Assembly (NCBI RefSeq): GCF_001403875.1
Contig: NZ_LN884299.1
Coordinates: 2,728,117 to 2,792,116, forward strand
Reading direction: 5' to 3'
Length of the DNA: 64,000 nt
DNA from: Paenibacillus ihumii
GTDB taxonomy: Bacteria; Bacillota; Bacilli; Paenibacillales; Paenibacillaceae
Below the pieces are notes generated by a model. It saw only the letters and a program-made list of their open reading frames with translations, had not been told where the DNA came from and ran no database searches. Position numbers and translations under genes: made by a program. Positions 25,982 through 34,097 of the stretch are shown in pieces. Every line of letters begins with the position of its first letter. Positions within the stretch are counted from its first letter, which is position 1.

Positions 25982-27147
25982 TTCATTTCCTCTCTTTCTC
26001 TTGAAGCGCCATCGAGTGGCGGCAATGGTACAGCCAGCTCATCCTTATGCAGCTTCACGCTAAGAACGAGCCCGCTCGCGATCATGTTCGTAATCAAAGA
26101 GCTGCCTCCGTAGCTGATAAAAGGCAGCGAAATCCCCGTTAAAGGCACGAGCCCGAGATGCATCCCGATATTCACGAAGATTTGGAACACGAACATCGCC
26201 GAAATTCCGATAACGAGGTAGGAGCCTGCCAGCTCCTTGCTCTCGATGACGATATGGATCAGCCTGGCAATCAGGCAAAAATACAATAGCAGCAGCGCTG
26301 CCGAACCGAGAAATCCGTACTTCTCCCCGATAACAACGAAGATCGAATCGGAATAGGCGTAAGGAATATAGCCCTGCGTCAAAAAGAACCCATCGTCCCC
26401 GGCCAAGCTGCCCGAACCGATTGCCAGCATTGCATTTTTGACATGCCAGGATTTGTCGGGATCGCTGGAAGGGTCTAGAAACGTCTGTATTCTCGACATT
26501 TGATGCGGCTTGATGACCTTGGACAGCAATTCGTTATTGGCATAATACAGCCACAGAATGGTTCCGATCATCAAAGCGGCGCCGCCCGCAAACAGCAGCA
26601 TGTACCTTAATCGAATATTCCCCATCCAGAGCATGCTGATCAGCACGCCAACAAAGACGAGCGCCGTGCCCAAATCAGGCTGCTTGATAATCAGCAGAAC
26701 CGGGAGCATAAATACCAGACAGACCGGAAGCACATCCTGTACCAATCGAAGCTTCCGGCCCTGCCGTTTGCTCAGCATATGGGCAGTAAGCAGGATTGTG
26801 AATATTTTAACGAGCTCAGAAGGCTGAAGCTGGAACGATCCGATACTTAACCATCGGACCGCGCCGTTGATATTCTCCCCCATAAATTGAACTAATAGCA
26901 GCATGCCAATCCCGAAGGCGTAGAGAATATAAATGAACCTGCCAAAAATGACCCTGTAATTAAAAGAAGCCGCAAGCAGCATGATCACTATCGAAAGGCC
27001 AATCAGCAGCAGGCTGTTCCAATGCAGCCCCTCCAGCTTCGTCCCGGTTGTCGCCCCATAAACGGCAATTGTGCCTATCGCATTTAAACAGAGGATAATA
27101 AATAAGGTTGGCCGGTCTATATTTTTAAGCTTGCTAAGAAAAATCAT
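25978..27147 (-). CDS. SEDS-family protein (FtsW/RodA/SpoVE type)
   Basis: This 389-residue protein has about ten membrane helices. SEDS proteins polymerise glycan strands from lipid II together with a class B penicillin-binding protein. Conserved features include the N-terminal GTIAVYGATTG, QLQPSELVKIFTILLTAHMLS, the extracellular loop with KSWHVKNAMLAIGSG, and the C-terminal PLTGISLPFISYGGSSL. Whether it serves division, elongation or sporulation cannot be told; no PBP gene adjoins it. It is coupled to the PAP2 gene downstream. Confidence 0.92.
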   Translation of the reverse strand: MIFLSKLKNIDRPTLFIILCLNAIGTIAVYGATTGTKLEGLHWNSLLLIGLSIVIMLLAASFNYRVIFGRFIYILYAFGIGMLLLVQFMGENINGAVRWLSIGSFQLQPSELVKIFTILLTAHMLSKRQGRKLRLVQDVLPVCLVFMLPVLLIIKQPDLGTALVFVGVLISMLWMGNIRLRYMLLFAGGAALMIGTILWLYYANNELLSKVIKPHQMSRIQTFLDPSSDPDKSWHVKNAMLAIGSGSLAGDDGFFLTQGYIPYAYSDSIFVVIGEKYGFLGSAALLLLYFCLIARLIHIVIESKELAGSYLVIGISAMFVFQIFVNIGMHLGLVPLTGISLPFISYGGSSLITNMIASGLVLSVKLHKDELAVPLPPLDGASREREEMK

Positions 27148-27206
27148 GGTTTAACCTCGTATTCCCGGATCACGCTTCCCAACACAACATGGCTGGAAAT
27201 CACGAT

Positions 27207-27800
27207 CTATGATGCAGAATCGTTATGCCCGAGCGGATGCAATATTTCGTTCAGCTCCTTGCTCTCATGGTAGCCCCGGCGATCCTGAAGCTTTAACGTG
27301 CCTTGATCCCATTCATAGATATCAAGCCCGTTTACGCCCTCGCCCAGCGACCAGCCCAAGAGGATCTCCACCGATCCATCCCGGTCCACATCATGGATTC
27401 CTGCATAATCCAGCCCGTGGCCGCTGCCTTCCCCATGCCATATGATTTGCCAGGCATCCTGCTGGCGCGTCAGAAGAGCCGCCTTTAGCATCCGATTGCG
27501 CCCTCCGCCCTCTTGATATACAACGATCGCCTCATCCCGCCCGTCTCCATCCAAATCGCCATAGGAAATGGGACCATTCCCTTGTCCACCCGGCGCCAGC
27601 AGGCGAGCGCCATCCGGCAGCAGATCCAGCAGGCTTGTCTCGGCATTGCCGCCGGTTCCCTGGCCGACTCCAGGATCATAGCTATCCTCCCTGACATTCG
27701 GCGCGCCGATAAGATCCTCCGGCATCGGCGGAATTGCGCAGCCGCTCAGGAAGAGCAATGCTAAGGCTGCCACCATAAAACTCATGAGCCTGTTTGACAT
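27207..27800 (-). CDS. VCBS/FG-GAP-type lipoprotein
   Basis: The lipoprotein of about 197 residues has a signal peptide ending LLFLSGC. Two Asp-rich loops typical of FG-GAP/VCBS repeats follow (DLDGDGRDEAIV and DVDRDGSVEILLG), which usually bind calcium in beta-propeller blades. It is the third gene of a unit with a response regulator and a sensor kinase, so it may be an accessory sensor or a target; that is inference. A GTG overlapping the kinase stop is in frame, but the ATG at 27800 begins the signal peptide and is preferred. Confidence 0.8.
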   Translation of the reverse strand: MSNRLMSFMVAALALLFLSGCAIPPMPEDLIGAPNVREDSYDPGVGQGTGGNAETSLLDLLPDGARLLAPGGQGNGPISYGDLDGDGRDEAIVVYQEGGGRNRMLKAALLTRQQDAWQIIWHGEGSGHGLDYAGIHDVDRDGSVEILLGWSLGEGVNGLDIYEWDQGTLKLQDRRGYHESKELNEILHPLGHNDSAS

Positions 27801-27880
27801 ATTAGCGTCCTGCCCCTTATAGATTCTTCGTCCTATTCTATATGGTTTGACGGACAAAGAGGTTATGAAATAGTTAAAAT

Positions 27881-29287
27881 TCACTCCGGCCTCGCCTCTA
27901 TGCTCGGAAGATAAATCAACACCTCGGTCCCCTTGCCAAGCTCGCTGTGTATCTTGAGCTGGCCCTGGTGCAGGCGGACGATTTGCTCGGAGATGGACAG
28001 ACCAAGCCCGCTGCCACCCCTCTTATGATTCCCTTTATAGAATTTCTGCGTTAAGTTCGGAAGCTCATCCTTGGGAATGCCGGCTCCCGTATCTTTAATG
28101 GCCACGACGACCCGAGCTTCTGCTTCATCCGGCCTCGCCAAAATGGTGATCGTGCCTCCGCGCTCCGTAAATTTCAGCGCGTTGTCCAGCAGATTAATCA
28201 TGACCTGCTTCAGGCGGTTCTCATCACCCCAAATTACAGGCAGCCGTTCCGCCGCCTTGACCTCCAGCAGAATCCCCTGCCGCTCAGCCCGGGGACGCAG
28301 CTGCTGCCCGATTCTCCCTAAGAAATCTGCTAAATGAAGCGGAGAACGGGATAATACCATACGCCCGTCTTCAAGCTTCGAGAAGTCCAGCAGCTCGTCC
28401 ACAAGCCCCGTCAACCGGTCCGCTTCCGACTCGATAATGTCCAATCCTTCCTCAAGGCGTACCTTTCCATTCAGACGACTGGTTTTTAGCGTAACGACCC
28501 AACCCTTAATCGACGTTAACGGGGAGCGAAGCTCATGCGACACGGAAGAAATAAAATCATTCTTGAGCCGGTCGTGCTGCTGGATTTTGCCGGCCATCAC
28601 ATTCAAGGTATCCGCCAGCGCGCCGAGCTCGTCGTCGTATTGCTTCTCCGCCCGGGCGCCATAATCCCCATCCGCAATTTGCTCGGCTGCGTGCTTCAAT
28701 CCAGTAATGGACTGGGTGATCGTTCTGGATAATAGAACGCCGACCGCGGCAACGATGAGCACGACAATGAGGCCTGTGCCGATTAGGATGGCGGCAATCT
28801 GCCTGACCGTCTCCTTCGTTTCTTGCAAGGAGGTCACGAATCTCACAGCCCCAACAACCTTGCTGCCGGTCAGCAGCGGATAGGATACCGCCATGACCTC
28901 CTCCTCCGCAGCGGGGTCAAGCCCTCGCCAGAGGCCGGCCTTGCCTGCCGCCGCCTTCCGTACGTCCAGGTACCCAAGCATGCTTTGCCCCGGCTGAAGC
29001 CCGGACGAATCCTCCAGCAGCCGGCCGGCAGAGCTGATGATTTGAACCTGCCCGGCGAAATGATGCGAGAATCCCTGCAACAGATGGGGAGCCTGCTGCT
29101 CCAAATCTGCATCCTTAAAATATTGCTCATAGAACGAAGCCGACAGCTCCGCCTGTTGAACTAAAATACGCTCAATATTGTGGTAATAATAATAGTTCAC
29201 AGCAGTAATCAGAATGGCTACAAGAATGATCACCGCCGTCAAAATAACCAGGAGATAGCTCCCGACCAGCCTTTTGCGAATGCCCAC
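27881..29287 (-). CDS. membrane sensor histidine kinase
   Basis: The 468-residue kinase has two membrane helices (about 8-30 and 170-192) flanking an extracellular sensor region, then a HAMP segment, a HisKA domain with the phospho-accepting His in SVSHELRSPLTS, and an ATPase domain with DTGAGIP and GGSGLGLSI. It should phosphorylate the OmpR-type regulator encoded one base upstream. The stimulus is unknown. The GTG start at 29287 follows GGAAGGACGATTGAA; the open frame further upstream overlaps the regulator gene and is not used. Confidence 0.93.
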   Translation of the reverse strand: MGIRKRLVGSYLLVILTAVIILVAILITAVNYYYYHNIERILVQQAELSASFYEQYFKDADLEQQAPHLLQGFSHHFAGQVQIISSAGRLLEDSSGLQPGQSMLGYLDVRKAAAGKAGLWRGLDPAAEEEVMAVSYPLLTGSKVVGAVRFVTSLQETKETVRQIAAILIGTGLIVVLIVAAVGVLLSRTITQSITGLKHAAEQIADGDYGARAEKQYDDELGALADTLNVMAGKIQQHDRLKNDFISSVSHELRSPLTSIKGWVVTLKTSRLNGKVRLEEGLDIIESEADRLTGLVDELLDFSKLEDGRMVLSRSPLHLADFLGRIGQQLRPRAERQGILLEVKAAERLPVIWGDENRLKQVMINLLDNALKFTERGGTITILARPDEAEARVVVAIKDTGAGIPKDELPNLTQKFYKGNHKRGGSGLGLSISEQIVRLHQGQLKIHSELGKGTEVLIYLPSIEARPE

Positions 29288-29288
29288 T

Positions 29289-29993
29289 TCAATCGTCCTT
29301 CCTCCAGCGGTAACCGACGCCCCATACAGTCTCAATACGCTGCGGCCTGGAGCTGTCCTCCTCCAGTTTCTCCCGCAGCCTCCGCACATGGACATCCACC
29401 GTTTTCGTATCGCCGACAAAATCCTCGCCCCAGACCAGGTTCAGCAGCTCATTTCTGGTTAAAGCAACATCCGGATGCTCCATAAACGCCTTGACCATCA
29501 GGAATTCCTTCGGCGTAGCCTCGATCGGTTCACCATGCTTGTACAGCTTGTTCGCAGTCAGGTCGAGGCGAATAGCCCCTGATTGGAGAACAGCATGCGC
29601 GGAGTCGCCCGATTTGCGGGTACGGCGCAGCACCGTGCGAATCCTGGCCGTCAGCTCCAGCGGATTAAACGGCTTGACGATATAATCGTCGGCACCGAGC
29701 TCCAGCCCTTTGATCCGGTCCAAATCCTGCCCGCGCGCCGTTAGAAAAACAATCACGACCTCCGTATCAATTTCCCTTAGCCGCTCACAGACCTCAAAGC
29801 CGTCGGAATCCGGAAGCATGACGTCCAGAACGACAACATCAGGCCGGCTTGCCTCGAAGCTCTCCAATGCCGTCTCCCCGGTCGCCGCTTCGGATACATG
29901 AAACCCGCTGCCATCCAGATGGATTGCGATAAAGCGGCGTATATGATCATCATCCTCCACAATCAGCACGTGGCCACGGTTATCCAAATCCAT
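29289..29993 (-). CDS. OmpR/PhoB-family response regulator
   Basis: The 234-residue regulator has a receiver domain with acidic pocket (VEDDD near the start), phospho-acceptor Asp in VVVLDVMLPD, and Lys in IVKPFNP. A winged-helix DNA-binding domain follows (VDVHVRRLREKLEED, VWGVGYRW). It pairs with the adjacent kinase. The ATG at 29993 follows GGGAGGG; a TTG ten codons upstream is also in frame. Confidence 0.93.
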   Translation of the reverse strand: MDLDNRGHVLIVEDDDHIRRFIAIHLDGSGFHVSEAATGETALESFEASRPDVVVLDVMLPDSDGFEVCERLREIDTEVVIVFLTARGQDLDRIKGLELGADDYIVKPFNPLELTARIRTVLRRTRKSGDSAHAVLQSGAIRLDLTANKLYKHGEPIEATPKEFLMVKAFMEHPDVALTRNELLNLVWGEDFVGDTKTVDVHVRRLREKLEEDSSRPQRIETVWGVGYRWRKDD

Positions 29994-30091
29994 CTTGCCC
30001 TCCCGAATAGCTAGTTCGTTCAATGAATCATATTAAAACACTAAATCCATCATCATGCAAAACCCCCTGCAATTCTTCGAATAAATCAAAA

Positions 30092-30126
30092 ATAACCCAA
30101 ACGGGTTGTAAGAACCATTGGGTTAT
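30092..30126. terminator. hairpin in the divergent intergenic region
   Basis: ATAACCCAA and TTGGGTTAT form a perfect 9-base stem with a 17-base loop. It lies upstream of both flanking genes, in the 350-base gap between the response regulator and the YHYH protein, so it is not a simple 3' terminator. It could be an attenuator or a remnant of a lost gene. I see no coding frame in the rest of the gap. Confidence 0.4.
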
Positions 30127-30344
30127 GTATCCTCTGCCGCTCCTATTCCTCTACTTCAAAGACCGAATTCACGATAATCGGCAAATTATTTCTCACCGAA
30201 ATCGCACAGAAACATTCACCGCTTCCGCCAATCTATGTTAAATTAGGGAGTAGTAATTTCATAATCATTCCACAAATTATACCGATATAACACTTAAGCA
30301 TAATATTTGCTATTCATACTATGACTCTTTAAGGAGGCTGTACG

Positions 30345-30983
30345 ATGAAAAAAGTTGTCACTCTTGTTGTCAGTCTGGCTTTACTGTTATCCACACAGAC
30401 GGCGGCTCTTGCCCATCCTGGCAGAACAGACGCCAACGGCGGACATAACTGCTCCGAGAAATCGAAGCAGAAGGGCCTTTGCACTGGTTACCATTATCAC
30501 AATTCCGGTACGACGAATTCAAGCTCGAAGTCAAAATCCACGACAAAATCAAAAACCTCCAACAATAACAGCTCATCCAGCAAAACCGGCACAACCGGTA
30601 AAAGATCCGCTCCTAAACCGGGATATACCACGGTAGACATTACATTGATCGTGAACGGAAGCATCGTGCCCTTGGATCAAAAAGCCGTCATCGTTAATGG
30701 TACGATCCTGCTCCCGTTGAAGAATATGTTCGATGCGCTTGGCGCCACCCTGGAGTGGGATCAGGCTGCGAAGAAGATCACCGCCTCCAAAGACGGCACG
30801 ACCGTGGAACTGACCGTAGACAGCACCGCGGCACGGAAGCAAAACAAGGACATTACGTTGCAGGTCAAGCCGATTGTCATCAATGGATATACGATGGTAC
30901 CTGCCCGCTTTGCTGCCGAGTCGTTCGATGCTGCCGTTGAATGGGATTCGCTATCAAGCACGATTACAATTACAACGCCTTGA
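30345..30983 (+). CDS. secreted YHYH-motif protein with a stalk domain
   Basis: The 212-residue protein has a signal peptide (cleavage after ALA, near residue 23). A short Cys/His-rich module follows, HPGRTDANGGHNCSE through GLCTGYHYHN, of the YHYH type. Next come a Ser/Lys/Thr-rich linker and a C-terminal copper amine oxidase-like N-terminal (stalk) domain of about 110 residues (VNGTILLPLKNMFDALGA, then MVPARFAAESFDAAVEWD). It is exported and possibly attached to the wall. The YHYH module is often found in nuclease-like or metal-binding surface proteins, but its job here is unknown. AAGGAGG precedes the ATG. Confidence 0.85.
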   Translation: MKKVVTLVVSLALLLSTQTAALAHPGRTDANGGHNCSEKSKQKGLCTGYHYHNSGTTNSSSKSKSTTKSKTSNNNSSSSKTGTTGKRSAPKPGYTTVDITLIVNGSIVPLDQKAVIVNGTILLPLKNMFDALGATLEWDQAAKKITASKDGTTVELTVDSTAARKQNKDITLQVKPIVINGYTMVPARFAAESFDAAVEWDSLSSTITITTP

Positions 30984-31332
30984 TGCATTCGACCCGGTTG
31001 CCAAACGGATCTCTGAACTCAAATCTTTCATACCCTGGGATCGGGATCGATTCCAGGGTCACTATCCCGTTAGCCTCTAACTGCTGCCAAATTACCTGCA
31101 AATCCTCCACCTCGTAGGCCAAATGAGCTTTGGTCGAACTTCGGTCCACGCCATCCTCAGTCCCGATATGGAGCTCCTGATTTCCTACTTGAAGCCAGAT
31201 TCCGCCTCTTCCCTGCAGGCTCTCCGGTTTTGGAATTTCCTTTAAGAGCAGCACGCCGCAGTAAAATTTCCTCGCCTCCTCCTCCATTCCCTTCGGGATC
31301 GTGATTTGCGCGTGATGAAAGCCTCTGATCAT
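30970..31332 (-). CDS. VOC-family (glyoxalase-like) protein
   Basis: The 120-residue single-domain protein begins FHHAQITIP and ends FEFRDPFGNRVECI, with the paired beta-alpha-beta-beta-beta units of the vicinal oxygen chelate fold. Putative metal ligands are His in HHAQ, His in TKAHLAYEV and Glu near the end. The substrate is unknown. It is convergent with, and overlaps by 14 bases, the YHYH protein gene. Confidence 0.85.
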   Translation of the reverse strand: MIRGFHHAQITIPKGMEEEARKFYCGVLLLKEIPKPESLQGRGGIWLQVGNQELHIGTEDGVDRSSTKAHLAYEVEDLQVIWQQLEANGIVTLESIPIPGYERFEFRDPFGNRVECIKAL

Positions 31333-31436
31333 ATTCCTCAGCTCCTTAGTCTGTATTGGATTCCCCCCAGCCTGTCATAATGCCGCAGCAGCCACACTGG
31401 AGTATGCCTTCATTCTGTCATCATAGACCTGAAGCG

Positions 31437-31964
31437 TCAATTCGCGTTCTTCATTAAAAAATCGAGACATGCCGCCAGCAGCGGACTAAACTCCTCCTCA
31501 TACAATTTAATTTCTCGAGTATATAGCTTGCTAATAGACTTGCTCGTTATTTCAGCGCAAACCTTACTCCCGGTTTGGTTTATAATGCGGGTTCTCTTGT
31601 CCAGCAGCTCTTTAACGACCTCGAATGATTGACCGTCAAACCTGAATTTATAACAGGGATGCGTTCTGATGATGCTCTTATCCTCCAGCATAAAGCTCCG
31701 CTCTGTTCCTTCTGCGGAATAAGTAATCATCCACTTATTTCTTCCCAGCCATACCTGCATATCGGCAATCCGAATACTGCACCGGTCAGCTTCCGCCGAG
31801 AAGCTTACTTCCCAGTTGTCCATGATCCAGCACATGGCTTTACTGAACCGAGTTTTAAATGTTCTCGTCATGTAACCGCAGGAGCTGCCGTCATTACTGG
31901 TCAGCTCTATGCCAGCCGCCGCCGACATTTTCAGTACCGGAAGCTTGTAATAATATATCTTCAT
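31437..31964 (-). CDS. uncharacterised 175-residue protein
   Basis: I do not recognise this protein with certainty. It is soluble, with no signal peptide, and appears beta-rich (alternating stretches such as DNWEVSFSAEADRCSIRIADMQVWLG). A helical C-terminus follows (EEEFSPLLAACLDFLMKN). The strand pattern and closing helix are reminiscent of tubby/LURP-one-like domains, but that is a weak impression. GGAG stands seven bases before the ATG. It appears to be a single-gene unit. Confidence 0.7.
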   Translation of the reverse strand: MKIYYYKLPVLKMSAAAGIELTSNDGSSCGYMTRTFKTRFSKAMCWIMDNWEVSFSAEADRCSIRIADMQVWLGRNKWMITYSAEGTERSFMLEDKSIIRTHPCYKFRFDGQSFEVVKELLDKRTRIINQTGSKVCAEITSKSISKLYTREIKLYEEEFSPLLAACLDFLMKNAN

Positions 31965-32081
31965 TCCCCGTCTCCTATAAAAAAATGATCCGCGCCAATT
32001 GACATTCTCTCGGCCGGGTCTCAGAGCTGCATGCGCCTTCTTCCATAATTATACATTATATCTGCTTCATTCCGAAAGGCT

Positions 32082-32261
32082 TTACGGGAAATCATGTGAA
32101 TGAATCATTTCATAGAAGGCCTCGCGCATCTCTTCATTCACCTTAAAAAAACGCTTGAACTCCACACTAACATTATTGCTAGAACGAATGCGCAATAGCT
32201 CCAAAGAATTTAGCTCTGGATCAACGGTAAACTCAATATCGAAGGTCGTTAAGTCATCCAT
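32082..32261 (-). CDS. 59-residue hypothetical protein downstream of purC
   Basis: A short frame encodes an acidic, soluble 59-residue protein (FDIEFTVDPELNSLELL at its start). The ribosome binding site is weak (CAGAGA, very close to the ATG). It begins just after the purC terminator, so it would need read-through or its own promoter. No family is recognised, and it could be the remnant of a longer gene. Confidence 0.45.
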   Translation of the reverse strand: MDDLTTFDIEFTVDPELNSLELLRIRSSNNVSVEFKRFFKVNEEMREAFYEMIHSHDFP

Positions 32262-32281
32262 TCTCTGTGTTAAATTAGAAC

Positions 32282-32306
32282 AAAAATCCGGCTTTAAGGC
32301 CGGATC
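32282..32306 (-). terminator. terminator of purC
   Basis: ATCCGGC pairs with GCCGGAT around a 6-base loop, and the minus strand continues with TTTTTG. It lies 45 bases after the purC stop. Confidence 0.85.
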
Positions 32307-32350
32307 TTTGCGATGTCTGATATGATTGATATTCTATCTCTTTGCAGCCA

Positions 32351-33037
32351 TTAACCTTCTACGATCCATTTCTCCAGCTCCAGCGGCTCCACATATTGGC
32401 CATTCTTGTACGCGCGCATATTGCCGCCGGAAATTTCGTCAATCAGGACGATTTGGGCGCCGTTATCTACTCTGCCGAATTCAAATTTGATATCGTACAG
32501 CTCAATGCCTTTGCTGGCCAGCTCGGCCTTCACGACGTTGCCTATCGTTTGCGTCAGCTCTTTAAGTACTTTATATTCGGCGGAGGACAGAATCCCCAGC
32601 ATGTCCAGCGCATCCTCTGAAATCGGCGGATCCTGGCGCTCGTCATCCTTGATGGTCACTTCTACGAAAGCATCCAGAGCCTGGCCTTCCTCAGCATACA
32701 TCCCGTAACGGCGCAGGAAGCTCCCGACCGCTCTGTAGCGGCAAATCACTTCGAGGCCCTTGCCGAATACGGTGGCCGGCTTCACAGTCATCGTGGCGTT
32801 ATCGATGTCGGCATCTACGTAATGCGTAGGGATTCCCTTTTCCTTCAATATTTCAAAGAAATGCTTCGTCAAACGGAGTCCTGCTTTGCCCGCGCCTTCC
32901 ATCGTCAACCCGACCGTATTCGCGCCCGGATCAAATACGCCGTTCTCCCCCGTCACATCATCCTTGAATTTCAGCAAGTAGTTTCCGTCCTCTAGCGCAT
33001 ATACATCCTTGGTCTTGCCTGTGTAGATCAATTTCAT
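32351..33037 (-). CDS. purC: SAICAR synthase
   Basis: The 228-residue enzyme joins aspartate to CAIR with ATP in purine synthesis. Features include the ATP-binding N-terminus (YTGKTKDVYALEDGNYLLKFKDDVTG), the CRYRAVGSFLRRYG block, and the IVLIDEISGGNMR motif near the end. It stands alone with its own terminator rather than inside a pur operon, so it may be regulated separately or duplicate a pur-operon copy elsewhere. Confidence 0.93.
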   Translation of the reverse strand: MKLIYTGKTKDVYALEDGNYLLKFKDDVTGENGVFDPGANTVGLTMEGAGKAGLRLTKHFFEILKEKGIPTHYVDADIDNATMTVKPATVFGKGLEVICRYRAVGSFLRRYGMYAEEGQALDAFVEVTIKDDERQDPPISEDALDMLGILSSAEYKVLKELTQTIGNVVKAELASKGIELYDIKFEFGRVDNGAQIVLIDEISGGNMRAYKNGQYVEPLELEKWIVEG

Positions 33038-33144
33038 TCCTGCAGATCCTTTCTCGTAAAAAAGATTTTATTTACAATATAGCACGCCTTCCCGACCGGA
33101 GACCATTATTTTTATGATTATGACTACGGAACGCCTCCTCCTGA

Positions 33145-33888
33145 TCAGTCCCGTATCCAAGCTTCGATAATTTCATTAAAAAGCTCCGGCTGTGCCAGGG
33201 GCACCCCGTGTCCAACCTGCGGAAGAACCCTGACTTCGCAGCTCCGATGGCTTGCCGCGATATCCGCCGCCGACTTTCTCATCATCTTCTTCTCCTTCTC
33301 TCCAACCGTAACGAGGATTTTCGCCGTAGACCGATGAAGCTGTTCAGGAATTTGAAAAGTCATATTTTCCTGCAAAATGTCAACCAGAGTGGCCGCCTTC
33401 ATTCGGCAGGTCTCTTGGTAATAGGCCTCAAACAGGTCCTCACCAATATACAGCTGTTTAGCCTGCAGCCTGGAAAAGCCTCTATGCTTGGCAAGCCCGT
33501 GGGTCATCCTGACCATAGGACCGATGAGATGCCTGGCCAAGGGGACAGGTCTTACCAGTGCGCTATTGATGATCGCATAATCAATCATTTGCGGCTGCAT
33601 GCTTAGAATTTGCAGGGCGATCTGCGCCCCCAGAGAAAATCCGATCAGAATCACCGGCTTCCCCGATGCCTTCCGCTTCATCAAATCGATGATTAACTCA
33701 CTGCTGCCGCATATCGAGAAGCTGATCTCCGAGCTCCTGCCATGCCCGGGCAAATCCGGTACTAAACAATGATAATGCTGAAAATATTCGACCTGGTTCT
33801 CCCACATCCAGCCGCTTACCCCGCCCCCATGCAAAAAAACGAGAAGAGGAGCCCTTACATCCCCCGACTCTCTATAAAATAATTCCAA
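33145..33888 (-). CDS. alpha/beta hydrolase
   Basis: The roughly 247-residue alpha/beta hydrolase has an oxyanion-hole motif HGGGVSGWMW near residue 20, nucleophile elbow GFSLG (about residue 88) and a catalytic His in GHGVPL near the C-terminus. The substrate cannot be predicted; MenH-like or lactonase-like relatives are common. I choose a TTG start at 33888 because it follows AAAAGGGGG at eight bases and begins with the first strand (LELFYRESGD). A GTG nine codons upstream has no usable site. Confidence 0.85.
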   Translation of the reverse strand: MELFYRESGDVRAPLLVFLHGGGVSGWMWENQVEYFQHYHCLVPDLPGHGRSSEISFSICGSSELIIDLMKRKASGKPVILIGFSLGAQIALQILSMQPQMIDYAIINSALVRPVPLARHLIGPMVRMTHGLAKHRGFSRLQAKQLYIGEDLFEAYYQETCRMKAATLVDILQENMTFQIPEQLHRSTAKILVTVGEKEKKMMRKSAADIAASHRSCEVRVLPQVGHGVPLAQPELFNEIIEAWIRD

Positions 33889-34097
33889 CTTTGCTTCCCC
33901 CTTTTCCGCCAGCACTCCCTTAATCCATGATGCCTTTATTTTAAATTTCCATAAAATATATCTATCTTCTGAATATTTCCTAATATATTCCGGTTTAATC
34001 TATTGTAAATAATGTAAATTATGTTTATTATTTCATTATGTAAGCACTTTCTTTTTGCGCAATGATAAACATTTTAAAAAATGAAGGAGGCACGCAT

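Noticed and set aside
34050..34070. cre-like sequence before the stand-alone PL11 gene (TGTAAGCACTTTCT)
   Set aside because: It lacks the central CG and the final A of the consensus, so it is too weak to list as a site.
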